From NCBI RefSeq assembly GCF_019352895.1, contig NZ_JAAAFX010000007.1, positions 64,167 through 128,166 of the forward strand: 64,000 nucleotides of DNA. Direction: 5' to 3'. Shown here piece by piece: positions 1 to 8,074 of this stretch (position 1 is the stretch's first letter; the number at the start of each line of letters is the position of its first letter). A program made the position numbers and the translations under genes. The notes beneath the pieces are model-generated. The model did no database searches. It saw only the letters and a program-made list of their open reading frames with translations, and was not told the DNA's origin. The stretch is from Variovorax boronicumulans (GTDB lineage Bacteria > Pseudomonadota > Gammaproteobacteria > Burkholderiales > Burkholderiaceae_C).

Positions 1-39
1 AGGGGTCAGCGCGCGGGCCTTGGCAGCAGCGGCAGCCAT
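1..39 (-). CDS. N-terminus of an unidentified protein, cut by the window edge
   Basis: An ATG at 39-37 on the minus strand opens a frame reading MAAAAAKARALTP to the window edge. It follows the stop of the histidine phosphatase gene with a one-base gap, so it could be the next gene of the same operon. No clear ribosome-binding site is visible and 13 residues are too few to identify it. It may be only an Ala-rich chance frame. Confidence 0.3.
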   Translation of the reverse strand, partial: MAAAAAKARALTP

Positions 40-40
40 G

Positions 41-808
41 TCAGGGCTTCGGGGCGACTGGTAAATCGGGAGCCGTCGTCACCGGAGTGGCGGCCTCACG
101 CAAAGGCGCGACGAAGTTCACAAGATCCAGCTGCAGCGCATCGTCTTCCTCATGGCGACGCTGCGCACGGTACGACGTTATCGCGCAGTTCGGGACGTCT
201 CCTTGGCGATCGATCTCGAGGATCTGCTGTTCATCCATCTGCTCGAGCAGGTAACGCATGCAGTTGACGATCACCTGGTGGGCTACAACGAGCACGCGCC
301 GATCCGCGTACTCGCGTGTCACCATCTCGAGCAGACTGCGAAGCCGGAGAATCACGTCGCACCAGCTTTCGCCGCCGGGCGGGCGGAAATAGAACTTGCC
401 GACGTGCGCTCGCTGCTCGTTGAGTTCGGGGTGCTTCTGCTGGATCCCAACCTTAGTCAGTCGGTCAAGAATGCCGAACTCCTTCTCGCGCAGGCGCTCG
501 TCAAGACGCAACTTCGTGTCTGGCAGGTTGAAGCGCCCGCCTTCGACGATCAGCCGTGCCGTCTCCTTGGCGCGCAGATAGGGCGAACAGAGGACGACCT
601 CAGGTCGTTCGGCCTCGGGAAGCTGCGCGAACCAGTCTCCGACGGCGGTAGATTGGGCCGCGCCCAGATCCGAAAGCGGCACGTCGATGTCTCGCCAAGA
701 CAAATCGATCACCGCCAAGCCACCCGACTCGGCGGCATCACGCGCAACGTTGCCGGCGCTTTGACCATGCCGGAGAAGCCAGAGGGAACGAGGCCATAAG
801 GTAGTCAT
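41..808 (-). CDS. Histidine phosphatase (phosphoglycerate mutase-like) family protein
   Basis: The 255-residue protein starts with a hydrophobic strand followed by the RHG signature (LLRHGQSAGN, residues 11-20). That motif carries the His that is phosphorylated in this superfamily. A second conserved His lies in a VLVVAHQ segment near residue 177, and an Arg-rich segment with LREKEFG lies between them, as expected for the acid/base Glu region. The family removes phosphate from small molecules or proteins in the cytoplasm. The substrate of this member cannot be deduced. The start ATG at 808 is preceded by a GGATGGA sequence. The gene is divergent from the DUF421 gene. Confidence 0.85.
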   Translation of the reverse strand: MTTLWPRSLWLLRHGQSAGNVARDAAESGGLAVIDLSWRDIDVPLSDLGAAQSTAVGDWFAQLPEAERPEVVLCSPYLRAKETARLIVEGGRFNLPDTKLRLDERLREKEFGILDRLTKVGIQQKHPELNEQRAHVGKFYFRPPGGESWCDVILRLRSLLEMVTREYADRRVLVVAHQVIVNCMRYLLEQMDEQQILEIDRQGDVPNCAITSYRAQRRHEEDDALQLDLVNFVAPLREAATPVTTAPDLPVAPKP

Positions 809-1108
809 GAATCCATCCTAAGAACTCGCGCGGGTCCGCTTCGTAGGCGGACATCCCAGGAGAGCCGACTCGACAGTGAGCAATGCGGCAACGCACGGCC
901 ATCCATTCTTCCGCGGCCCTCAGTGGTGGACGTACTCGACGCGGGGAGGGTTTGGCGCTTAAGCGGGGTGAGCACGCCGTCAGGCTGGATCCGGGTCTCT
1001 CGTTTCGTCGTAGCGGACGTTTTCCGGCGGAACGGCGAGCGTGCCTCCGACGCGACGCTGCGGCTCTCCCGTTGCAAGCTATGGCGCTTCCGAAAGGCAA
1101 GGGCCACT

Positions 1109-1642
1109 GTGGACGAACTCTTCTCCTTTGAAATTCCGGTGTGGCAGATGATGCTGCGGGGCACGGCGTTGTACTGGTTTCTGCTGCTGGTGTTCCGCTT
1201 CGTGCTGCGCCGTGACATCGGCTCGATGGGTGTGGCCGACCTGCTGTTCGTTGTGCTCGTGGCCGACGCCTCGAGCAATGCGATGCAGGGTGAGTACCGA
1301 ACCGTGAGCGATGGGTTGGTGCTGGTGTCCACGCTGGTCGCCTGGAACTTCGCGCTCGATTGGCTGAGCTACCGATCGCCCGCCATGGCGCGCTTTCTCG
1401 AGCCACCGCCTGAAGTGCTCATTAAGCATGGCAAGCTCATGCGGCGCGCAATGAAGCGCGAAATGATCACCCGTGACGAACTCGAGGCGCAGCTAAGGGA
1501 GCAGGGTGTGGAAGACATCCGGCAAGTGCGGGTGGCGCGCATGGAGGGCGACGGGCACCTGAGCGTCTTTTCCTATGGCGGCAGCGATGCGAAGCGTCGC
1601 AAGGCATCTTCACAGAAAAGCGCCGGCCCGCCCGGCGACTGA
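1109..1642 (+). CDS. DUF421 (YetF/YcaP-like) membrane protein
   Basis: From the GTG at 1109 the protein has about 177 residues. The N-terminal half contains three hydrophobic segments (around WQMMLRGTALYWFLLLVFRF, the VADLLFVVLVADAS segment and VLVSTLVAWNFALDWL). It is followed by a soluble domain with PPEVLIKHGKLMRRAMKRE and DELEAQLREQGV, the usual order in DUF421 proteins. The family is found in the cytoplasmic membrane; its biochemical role is not established. An in-frame start at 923 exists, but the extra residues are Arg-rich and unlike the family. The GTG is preceded by AAGGCAAGGG, a reasonable ribosome-binding site. Confidence 0.8.
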   Translation: MDELFSFEIPVWQMMLRGTALYWFLLLVFRFVLRRDIGSMGVADLLFVVLVADASSNAMQGEYRTVSDGLVLVSTLVAWNFALDWLSYRSPAMARFLEPPPEVLIKHGKLMRRAMKREMITRDELEAQLREQGVEDIRQVRVARMEGDGHLSVFSYGGSDAKRRKASSQKSAGPPGD

Positions 1643-1827
1643 GCTGAAATTCCAAGGCGAGTTCGTCAGACGGCGGAATCAAAATCTTGATCCCTATCAG
1701 AAGCGAAGCGCGTTGGGTTACGGGATGCGAGGGGGCCGATTCCGTGACAGAGCCATCGCCGAACAAGCTCCAGAGCGCGGACTCACACCAGCACGATGAT
1801 TCCTTGACGCGCACCGTTCGTTGCCTT

Positions 1828-2022
1828 TCATTGGGAGCTGGGCGGTTTCTCCGCAGCCGGAGCAGACGGGGTGGCGGCTGGCTGATCCCGGGTGTTGGCA
1901 GCCGGCTTCTGGGCCCACAAAACATTGAAGATCACCACACCCACGAGCAGAAGCCCTATAACGAGGCTGAGCCAAACGCCGACGCGCTTCGCGTCCCTGT
2001 CATTCCCAGTGTGCTTTGTCAT
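1828..2022 (-). CDS. Small single-pass membrane protein
   Basis: The 64-residue protein starts at the ATG at 2022, which is preceded by a strong AAGGAGAAG ribosome-binding site. Residues about 14-34 (VGVWLSLVIGLLLVGVVIFNV) form one transmembrane helix. The C-terminal tail is rich in Pro, Ala and Thr and probably lies outside the cytoplasm. I do not recognise the family. The good ribosome-binding site and typical membrane-anchor layout make it likely a real gene. Confidence 0.6.
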   Translation of the reverse strand: MTKHTGNDRDAKRVGVWLSLVIGLLLVGVVIFNVLWAQKPAANTRDQPAATPSAPAAEKPPSSQ

Positions 2023-2228
2023 GTTCTTCTCCTTGGATCGGGGCTCCACTCGCTTTCCTGCGGGCGCCTAGGTTTCCCCGCCCTCGCACTCCTTGGTTGA
2101 TGTCCTGAGAATCGACGCCATGGGCGGCTGACACCACGTTTGATAAGTTTGACCGGACTTCGTAGGAAACTGGGAGAGCCTCGCTCTCGACGAAGCGAGC
2201 CAAGAGCGGTAGCGACCCCAAGCCCCCC

Positions 2229-3026
2229 CTACGAATTTGCCGAGCCCGGCTCAGCCATCTTTCGATGCTGCTCTGCCAAGACGGCGGAAGGCGTGATGTT
2301 GGCCAAGGCGGCCTGCACTTTGTTTTTCCAGCCCGCGACCACGTCGCCATTACCGTCGAGCATGGCGTCGAACCCGACCTTGGCGACCTTGGCCGGGTCC
2401 GCCTTCTTGCCTTGCCCCACCTTGGTGTCGAGCATGTCTGCACGCTCAAAGAACTCGGTATCGGTGGGGCCTGGCATGAGGCAGGTTATCGTGACCGCGG
2501 ATTCTTTCAGTTCGTTGCGCAGCGCGAAAGAGAAGGAATCGATGAACGCTTTCGTGCCGTTGTAGACCGCCTGGAACGAGCCCGGCATGAACCCCGCAAT
2601 CGAACCGGTGATGAGGATGCGCCCCCGGTTGCGGGCTCGCATCTCACCCGCAACCTTGTGCAGCAGATAAAGGGTTCCCGTCACATTGGTGTCGAGCACA
2701 CGCTTGGCCTGCAGGAAGTCTTCGTCGAGAAAAGCGTGGCCCAGGCCGCGCCCTGCATTCGCCAGCAGCGCGTCGACCGGTCGTCCCCTTGCGGCGGCAT
2801 ACAGGCGATCAACCCCTTCCATGGTTGACAGATCGACCTCGAGCGCGGTGACCTGAACACCCGTGCGCCGGAGATCTTCGGCGGCCGCTTCGATCTGCGG
2901 CTCGTCTGCCGCAATAAGAAGATCAAAGCCTGACGCGGCGCAGCATCGCGCCAGTTCGAGGCCGATGCCCGAAGAAGCGCCAGTGACGATGGCAAATGAA
3001 CCTGGGCTCGTCTCGCGGGATGTCAT
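2229..3026 (-). CDS. Short-chain dehydrogenase/reductase
   Basis: This 265-residue protein has the Rossmann motif TGASSGIG near its N-terminus (cofactor binding), the NAG motif (LLANAGRG), a catalytic Ser in ITGSIAG and the YxxxK pair in YNGTKAF. The C-terminal part contains a PGPTDTEFF segment, typical of the classical DltE/YqjQ-like branch. The Arg/Lys pattern after the first strand does not decide between NAD and NADP. I chose the ATG at 3026 because AAGGAG lies just upstream; a longer in-frame reading to 3125 is possible but has no such site. It is a cytoplasmic NAD(P)-dependent oxidoreductase of unknown substrate. Confidence 0.88.
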   Translation of the reverse strand: MTSRETSPGSFAIVTGASSGIGLELARCCAASGFDLLIAADEPQIEAAAEDLRRTGVQVTALEVDLSTMEGVDRLYAAARGRPVDALLANAGRGLGHAFLDEDFLQAKRVLDTNVTGTLYLLHKVAGEMRARNRGRILITGSIAGFMPGSFQAVYNGTKAFIDSFSFALRNELKESAVTITCLMPGPTDTEFFERADMLDTKVGQGKKADPAKVAKVGFDAMLDGNGDVVAGWKNKVQAALANITPSAVLAEQHRKMAEPGSANS

Positions 3027-3167
3027 CTGAAGCTCCTTGTTGTCGAGCGGGGAATGAACATTGCCGCAGTATCTTCGGCAGTCCAAGCCATGCGACAGAA
3101 GATCGCTTCTTGCGAGAAACCGCATGTAGGCGGGCGCCGCTTTTCCCCCGTGGATACGTGAGACGTC

Positions 3168-4475
3168 TCACATCCAATGCGTGCCGATCATCGCGAGCGT
3201 GGCTGCGCCCATCACGGCAGTAGCTGCCCATCCGACGATCTTCCACTTGAGGGGAAGGACAAATTCCCCCATGACTTTCGAGTTCGATCCCGCGAGCATG
3301 ACGCCTGCCATGATCGGCACTGAGCTGACAGCATTGATCACGGCGGCGTACACAAGCGCCTTCATCGGATTGATGCCCGAAGCCCCGATCGTCAGCCCCA
3401 GCAGCATGGCCGCGGCGAGGATTCCGTAGAACGCCGGTGCGCCGGCAGCGGGGCGGTCCAGCCCCTTGCGCACGCCGAGCATGCTGGCCAGTGCATAGGC
3501 GGCCGAGCCGGCCAGGACCGGCAGGGCAAGCAGCCCGGTGCCCACGATGCCCAGGCCGAATAGCACGAATGCGGCATCGCCCGCGATCGGTTTCAGCGCC
3601 TGAGCTGCTTGCGACGTCGTTTCGATCTGCGTCTGCCCCGCGGCATGCAGCGTCGCTGCCGTGGCCAGGATCATGAAAAACGCCACGGCATTGGAGAAGC
3701 CCATCCCGATCCACGTGTCCATCTTCAGGCGGTCCAAGTGATCAGGGGCCTGATGCGGCGCCCGCTTGAGCGGATGGTCGTCAGGGACGCGCTTGATCTC
3801 TTCGACTTCCTGGGAGGCCTGCCAGAAGAACAGGTAAGGGCTGATCGTGGTGCCCAGGATGGCAACCACAGTTGTCACGAATTCCTTGTTCCACTGGAAT
3901 CGCGGCCACAGCGCGCCTTTGAGGGCCTCGAGCCAGTCGACATGTGCGGCGAACGCGACGGCAACATAGGCCAGGAGAGACAGGGTGAGCCACTTGAGCA
4001 CCCGCACGTAGCGGTCATAGGGCAACCAGATCTGGAGCCCGAGCGAGAGCAGCCCGAAGAAGACTGCATAGGCGACTTTCGGGCCGCCGATCACCAGCGC
4101 CGCCACGTCGCCCATCGCGTTCAGATCAGCTCCCAGATTGATGACATTTGCAATCACAAGCGAGGTGAGCATCAACCACACGACTGGCGTCGGCCACAGC
4201 CGCGCAAACGCTTCGGTGAGGCCCCGTCCGCTCACCCGGCCGATGCGCGCGCTGGCGAGCTGGATGCCGACCATCAGTGGATAGGTCAACAGCAGTGTCC
4301 AGCCCACGCTGTAGCCGAATTGCGCACCCGCCTGCGAATAGGTGGCAATGCCGCTCGGGTCATCGTCGGCGGCGCCCGTGATCAGGCCCGGGCCGAGCTT
4401 CGTGTACCAACGCTTCCGTGCAGGTTCCGCTCCGGGAGGCGTGCGCTGTGCTGCGGAATCGAAGGCATCTGCCAT
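3168..4475 (-). CDS. Atypical Nramp-family divalent metal transporter
   Basis: This is a 435-residue polytopic inner-membrane protein of the Nramp fold. The N-terminus carries WYTKLGPGLITGAADDDPSG, aligned with the first helix of Nramp proteins, and the sixth-helix region reads GTTISPYLFFWQ. Classical Mn/Fe transporters such as MntH have DPGN and MPHN at these two metal-binding positions. Here they are DPSG and ISPY, so the ligand set differs. Family membership is clear from the overall pattern, but the transported ion cannot be assumed to be Mn. The gene is monocistronic, divergent from the alcohol dehydrogenase gene with about 245 bases between. Confidence 0.85.
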   Translation of the reverse strand: MADAFDSAAQRTPPGAEPARKRWYTKLGPGLITGAADDDPSGIATYSQAGAQFGYSVGWTLLLTYPLMVGIQLASARIGRVSGRGLTEAFARLWPTPVVWLMLTSLVIANVINLGADLNAMGDVAALVIGGPKVAYAVFFGLLSLGLQIWLPYDRYVRVLKWLTLSLLAYVAVAFAAHVDWLEALKGALWPRFQWNKEFVTTVVAILGTTISPYLFFWQASQEVEEIKRVPDDHPLKRAPHQAPDHLDRLKMDTWIGMGFSNAVAFFMILATAATLHAAGQTQIETTSQAAQALKPIAGDAAFVLFGLGIVGTGLLALPVLAGSAAYALASMLGVRKGLDRPAAGAPAFYGILAAAMLLGLTIGASGINPMKALVYAAVINAVSSVPIMAGVMLAGSNSKVMGEFVLPLKWKIVGWAATAVMGAATLAMIGTHWM

Positions 4476-4719
4476 GAGTTGCTCCGGTTGTCGATCTTGG
4501 GTCTCTGGAATCGGTGTTCACTCTCTCGCAGGCCGTCGAAGCACTCATCCGTCAACGCCTCGGGTGAAAGTAGGCCGACGGCCCGGGCGCGCATAGCGAG
4601 GGCCTGCGTTCCTACAACGCGGGTGCATCGCGCGGCCTAGTTTTCGCATCTGCATCGCTCATCGCCCTGCGCGCAGTTTCCGCATCCCATCCCAACAACC
4701 GTCAAAGGAACGTTGCACC

Positions 4720-5931
4720 ATGAAAGCCCTTACCTACCGGTCCTCCCGGAATGTCAGCGTCGAAACGGTGCCCGATCCGGTGCTGGAACAGGAAGACGAT
4801 GTGCTGCTCCGAGTGACCGCCACAGCCATCTGCGGCTCCGACCTGCACATCTTCCGCGGCAAGATTCCGGACATGGAGTCCGGCGACATCCTGGGCCACG
4901 AGTTCATGGGCATCGTGGAGGAAACTGGGAAGGGCGTGACCCGCCTGAAGAAAGGCGACCGCGTGGTCGTCCCCTTCACCATCGCCTGCGGTCAGTGCTT
5001 CTTCTGCAACAGGACCCTGTTCGCTGCCTGCGAGACGACCAACCCGGGGCGCGGCGCCATCCTTAACAAGAAGAACGTGCGCTCCGGTGCAGGTCTCTTT
5101 GGCTATTCGCACCTCTACGGCGGCTACCCCGGCGGCCAGGCGGAGTTCGTGCGCGTGCCCAAGGCGAACGTGGGCCCGCTGGTGATTCCCCCCGGGCTGG
5201 CGGATGAGCAGGTGCTCTTTCTGTCGGACATCCTCCCCACGGGCTACCAGGCCGCCCTGAATGGCGAGGTGGGGCCGGGGTCCACCGTGGCCATCTTCGG
5301 TGCCGGCCCGGTGGGCCTGATGGCAGCCGCCTCTGCACGGCTGCTGGGTGCCGAGCGGATCTTCATGGTCGACGAACATGCCTACCGTCTCGAGTTCGCA
5401 CGGGCCACGTACGGCGTCGAGCCGATAAACTTCAAGGACATCGACGACCCGGCTGCCGCCATCATCGAGCGCACTGATTTCCGGGGCGTCGATGCCGCCA
5501 TCGACGCGGTCGGCTTCGAGGCCAAGGGCAGCACGCTGGAGACGGTCTTGACCGACTTGAAGCTCGAAGGCTCCAGCGGAAAGGCGCTGCGACAGGCCAT
5601 TGCCGCCACGCGGCGCGGTGGCGTGGTGAGTGTGCCCGGCGTGTATGCGGGCTTCATCCACGGCTTCCTGTTCGGTGATGCTTTCGAGAAGGGCCTGACC
5701 TTCAAGATGGGCCAGACGCATGCTCAACAGCACATGCCCAAGTTGCTGGAGCACATCCAGGCGGGAGACCTTAAGCCTGAGGTGATCATCACGCACCACA
5801 TGGCGCTGGAAGATGCGGCGCGCGGCTACGACATCTTTGAGAAGGCCGAGGAAGATTGCCGCAAGGTCGTGCTGACGCCTTCGGGGCCGCGCACCCCCGC
5901 GCCGGTGGCCGGTTCGGCCTTTCCGCTGTGA
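4720..5931 (+). CDS. Zinc-dependent alcohol dehydrogenase (MDR family)
   Basis: This 403-residue member of the zinc alcohol dehydrogenase family has catalytic-zinc ligands C38 (in AICGSDLH), H60 and E61 (GHE). A Cys cluster around [16 protein letters not shown] supplies the structural zinc. The nucleotide-binding GAGPVG motif lies near the middle, and an acidic residue follows in MVDEHAYR, which favours NAD. The length of about 400 residues and the insertions resemble the glutathione-independent formaldehyde dehydrogenase-like branch. It oxidises or reduces a small alcohol or aldehyde in the cytoplasm; the substrate is not known. A small acidic protein gene follows 31 bases downstream and is probably co-transcribed. 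Confidence 0.88.
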   Translation: MKALTYRSSRNVSVETVPDPVLEQEDDVLLRVTATAICGSDLHIFRGKIPDMESGDILGHEFMGIVEETGKGVTRLKKGDRVVVPFTIACGQCFFCNRTLFAACETTNPGRGAILNKKNVRSGAGLFGYSHLYGGYPGGQAEFVRVPKANVGPLVIPPGLADEQVLFLSDILPTGYQAALNGEVGPGSTVAIFGAGPVGLMAAASARLLGAERIFMVDEHAYRLEFARATYGVEPINFKDIDDPAAAIIERTDFRGVDAAIDAVGFEAKGSTLETVLTDLKLEGSSGKALRQAIAATRRGGVVSVPGVYAGFIHGFLFGDAFEKGLTFKMGQTHAQQHMPKLLEHIQAGDLKPEVIITHHMALEDAARGYDIFEKAEEDCRKVVLTPSGPRTPAPVAGSAFPL

Positions 5932-5962
5932 GTCCGCAGCCTTCACCACCAAGGAGACGATC

Positions 5963-6217
5963 ATGAACAGCAGGCCCCTGAGCACCGGAGATGGCACGCG
6001 GCCGACCACGGACGGCGGCGCGGACAACATCGGCGGCGGCGAGAGCTTCACCGGACACAAGAACAAGTCCGGCGAGGACATCGCCGGCCCTGCACCGCAA
6101 GAGAGGATGCAGGACCGGAAAAAAGATGCCCATGCCACCAAGCAGGACGACTCCGCGCCGCTGGGGCTGAACGAAGATCTGACCCCCGTACCCAACCGCG
6201 AACCGTCTGAGGACTGA
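5963..6217 (+). CDS. Small hydrophilic, probably disordered protein
   Basis: The 84-residue protein begins at an ATG with a clear AAGGAG ribosome-binding site nine bases upstream. It is rich in Gly, Asp, Lys and Pro, has no hydrophobic segment and no recognisable domain, so it is probably intrinsically disordered. It lies 31 bases after the alcohol dehydrogenase gene on the same strand and is likely part of that transcript. No function can be assigned. Confidence 0.6.
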   Translation: MNSRPLSTGDGTRPTTDGGADNIGGGESFTGHKNKSGEDIAGPAPQERMQDRKKDAHATKQDDSAPLGLNEDLTPVPNREPSED

Positions 6218-6377
6218 GTCCTCCGCTGGGCTGCGCATGGAGCAACCTGACGATGCAGGACCACGGTTGCCCCGGGCTATTTGCGTGATGGAATATCCAT
6301 TTTTCGCAAGCCGCTTTATCGGGGAAGCGCAGGCGAGTTTATTTGCGTTGCTCCCGTCTTCTTTGGGGCCTTGAGCC

Positions 6378-7031
6378 ATGGCTGTCAAAAAGCGCCGCAC
6401 ACCTCCGAAAGCAAGCAGCGGCAAGCAGGACGGGCGTGGTTTAGCCACCGAGGCTGCGAATGGTGCCACAGGGTTGCTCATAGTCGACATGATCAGTTGC
6501 TGGGACTTTCCCGATGCCGACAAACTGCTGCCTGTCGCTACCGCATTGTCAAAGCGCATCTCGGCATTGAAGCGCCGCTGCCGCCGTGCAGGAGTTCCGG
6601 TGATCTATGCGAACGACAACCGAGGCCGCTGGCGTTCCGACTTTGGTGCATTGATTGAGCTTTCCGTGGCCTGCGGCGGTGCAGGCGCGGCGATCACGTC
6701 GGAACTGATGCCTGACCATGACGACTACTTCGTTCTCAAACCTCAGCAGTCTTCGTTTGTCGCCACGCCGCTCGAGCAGCTTTTAGCGGTCCTGGGCGTT
6801 CGGCGCCTTTTGGTGACCGGCGTAGCCAGTGATCAGTGCGTATTGAGTACGGCCACCGACGCACTTATGCGCGGGCTGGAGGTCGTGTTGCCGCGCGACT
6901 GTACCGGTACGCAAACTGAGCGCCGCCACGCCATGCTCTTGGAGCAGTGCGAGGTCGTTTTCGGAGTCGCCACGACGCCAGGTTCGCGCATTCGCTTGCC
7001 GGACTCAAGCGGCAACGAACGCCGAGATTGA
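6378..7031 (+). CDS. Isochorismatase-like cysteine hydrolase
   Basis: This 217-residue protein has the expected catalytic triad of the isochorismatase superfamily: D37 in LLIVDM, K121 in LKPQQSSF and C154 in VASDQCVLST. The cis-peptide region TGVASDQ precedes the nucleophilic Cys as usual. The first 25 residues are Lys/Arg-rich and look unstructured. Members hydrolyse amides, such as nicotinamide or N-carbamoyl compounds, or isochorismate in the cytoplasm; the exact substrate cannot be inferred. The gene stands alone, downstream of the alcohol dehydrogenase pair by 160 bases. Confidence 0.85.
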   Translation: MAVKKRRTPPKASSGKQDGRGLATEAANGATGLLIVDMISCWDFPDADKLLPVATALSKRISALKRRCRRAGVPVIYANDNRGRWRSDFGALIELSVACGGAGAAITSELMPDHDDYFVLKPQQSSFVATPLEQLLAVLGVRRLLVTGVASDQCVLSTATDALMRGLEVVLPRDCTGTQTERRHAMLLEQCEVVFGVATTPGSRIRLPDSSGNERRD

Positions 7032-7074
7032 GCATTACCCAACTGCTGTGTCCATGGCGCTGTGCGTGGGCTCT

Positions 7075-7293
7075 TTACGTTGAGCTCGTCGATTGCGTGC
7101 GGTCCTCGAGCGCGTCCCGTAGATCAAGCAGCGCGCTCTCTGTCTGGTCGAGCATGAGGGTCACTTCTTGTGGGCTCAAGTCAGGGTATCCCGGCGTCGC
7201 ACGGAGGAAATGGTTTAGCTTTTCGCACGCCGCTACCCATCCGAGGGCGGCGACGCGTTGGGCGAGCGACAGTTTTAGGTTCTTTTGGGGCAT
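7075..7293 (-). CDS. Small protein, family A (paralogue of 12827-13066)
   Basis: From the ATG at 7293 this is a 72-residue protein. Its core CEKLNHFLRATPGYPDLSP followed by EVTLMLDQTE is closely similar to the protein at 12827-13066 (CEKLDHFLRSTPGYPYLSP and EVTQMMDTTE). Both begin MPQxN, which supports this start over the longer in-frame reading to 7428. It looks helical and soluble. I do not recognise the family; the two-copy presence in one window, with amino-acid conservation, shows that it is a real gene. Confidence 0.6.
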   Translation of the reverse strand: MPQKNLKLSLAQRVAALGWVAACEKLNHFLRATPGYPDLSPQEVTLMLDQTESALLDLRDALEDRTQSTSST

Positions 7294-7302
7294 TACCCAT
7301 AA

Positions 7303-7506
7303 TCCCAGGTAGGCAAGCTGCGGAACTCGACCACGTGGCCCAGTGTGGCCGTGGAGCAACGGGCCGCGCTCCATGGTTCGAAGCTGCTCACCGTTCAAGG
7401 CACCTGGCAGTCGGAGAAGGGCGTGCACTCATTGGTCGCGCTGAAGCTGCGAGATCACACTGACCTACTGGAAGGCCTGAAGGTTTCGAGCAGGGACTTC
7501 CTGTAG
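7303..7506 (+). pseudogene. dnaE2: 3' remnant of an error-prone DNA polymerase gene (dnaE2/imuC type)
   Basis: The frame that ends at the TAG at 7504-7506 reads NSTTWPSVAVEQRAALHGSK, then LLTVQGTWQSEKGVHSLVAL and finally DHTDLLEGLKVSSRDFL. This is the pattern of the extreme C-terminus of DnaE2/ImuC polymerases: a WP motif, an R..L...LL run, a G.WQ strand, a H.LVA strand, and a DH..LL.....SRDF ending. An in-frame TAA at 7300-7302 blocks extension upstream, so only about 67 of more than 1000 residues remain. It is a scar of a lost SOS mutagenesis gene. Identification is from recalled family pattern. Confidence 0.65.
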
Positions 7507-7624
7507 ACCAGGTGATCTGCGGGGCGGGTGCGAGCCACCCTCCATCAGTCCCTGTCGTTTCGGTCGTGGAGCGGCATCGGTAGACCTCTTGCGGATGCTC
7601 TTGCGTGCGCGCACAGTGTCGCCG

Positions 7625-7846
7625 ATGAACCAAGCGATGATCATTCGAAGGATGGTTGAGTTGGCGCAGGCGGGCGGCGGTCCTTCTGCCGATGAGGCAA
7701 TGGTTAGTCTTGCCGCAGTGATCGACCATCTCGACATGAACAGCGACACCTATGAGGCTGATGTCGTAGAGCTGATAGGCGTAGGCTCGGCGGTGTGGGC
7801 GCTGAGCGGGCCGGGCGATGAACAGGCCGGGGCGGGCCCTCGGTAG
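7625..7846 (+). CDS. Small protein, family B (copy 1 of 3)
   Basis: This 73-residue protein shares its core (LAAVIDHLDMNSDTYEAD followed by VGSAVWALS) with the protein at 17182-17412 (LAAVIDHLDMYSDTYEAD, VGAAVWQMS), and more distantly with the one at 17457-17675. The shared start MxQ favours the ATG at 7625 over an upstream in-frame ATG at 7589. It is predicted to be mainly alpha-helical and cytoplasmic. I do not recognise the family; conservation between copies indicates that it is under selection as a protein. Confidence 0.6.
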   Translation: MNQAMIIRRMVELAQAGGGPSADEAMVSLAAVIDHLDMNSDTYEADVVELIGVGSAVWALSGPGDEQAGAGPR

Positions 7847-7907
7847 GGCCGGAAAGCCAGCCGGCCCCGGCACTGAGAATGAGTGCAACGCAACGCGTTG
7901 ATCTGCC

Positions 7908-7930
7908 CCGGCGTGCCGTCGACAGAGATC
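7908..7930. repeat. 23-base exact repeat shared with 12591-12613
   Basis: Twenty-three bases beginning CCGGCGTGCCG and ending ACAGAGATC occur identically at 12591-12613. Read on the minus strand, both give ISVDGTP, part of what looks like the C-terminus of a small protein at the second site. Similarity continues loosely for a few tens of bases on the 5' side. Here it is a fragment without a complete gene. Confidence 0.6.
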
Positions 7931-8074
7931 CGCGCTCCCGTGCTACAACCGCTGGTGATTGGCGGCCTCGGGCCGGGGGAGGCGGTCCCGAAAGGCTAGT
8001 GTCGACGACGCACCGGTCGACGCCGCCGCTTCGCCACTATCGAACTGATCCGGTCTTTCAGGCCGCAACTGCGC

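Noticed and set aside
2050..2228. Possible terminator hairpin (CTCGCT...AGCGAG) before the short-chain dehydrogenase gene end
   Set aside because: The stem is short with a long loop and no T run; not convincing as a terminator.
4702..6264. 520-codon antisense frame over the alcohol dehydrogenase gene
   Set aside because: The sense strand carries all zinc-site and nucleotide-binding motifs and a ribosome-binding site; the antisense product has no recognisable features.
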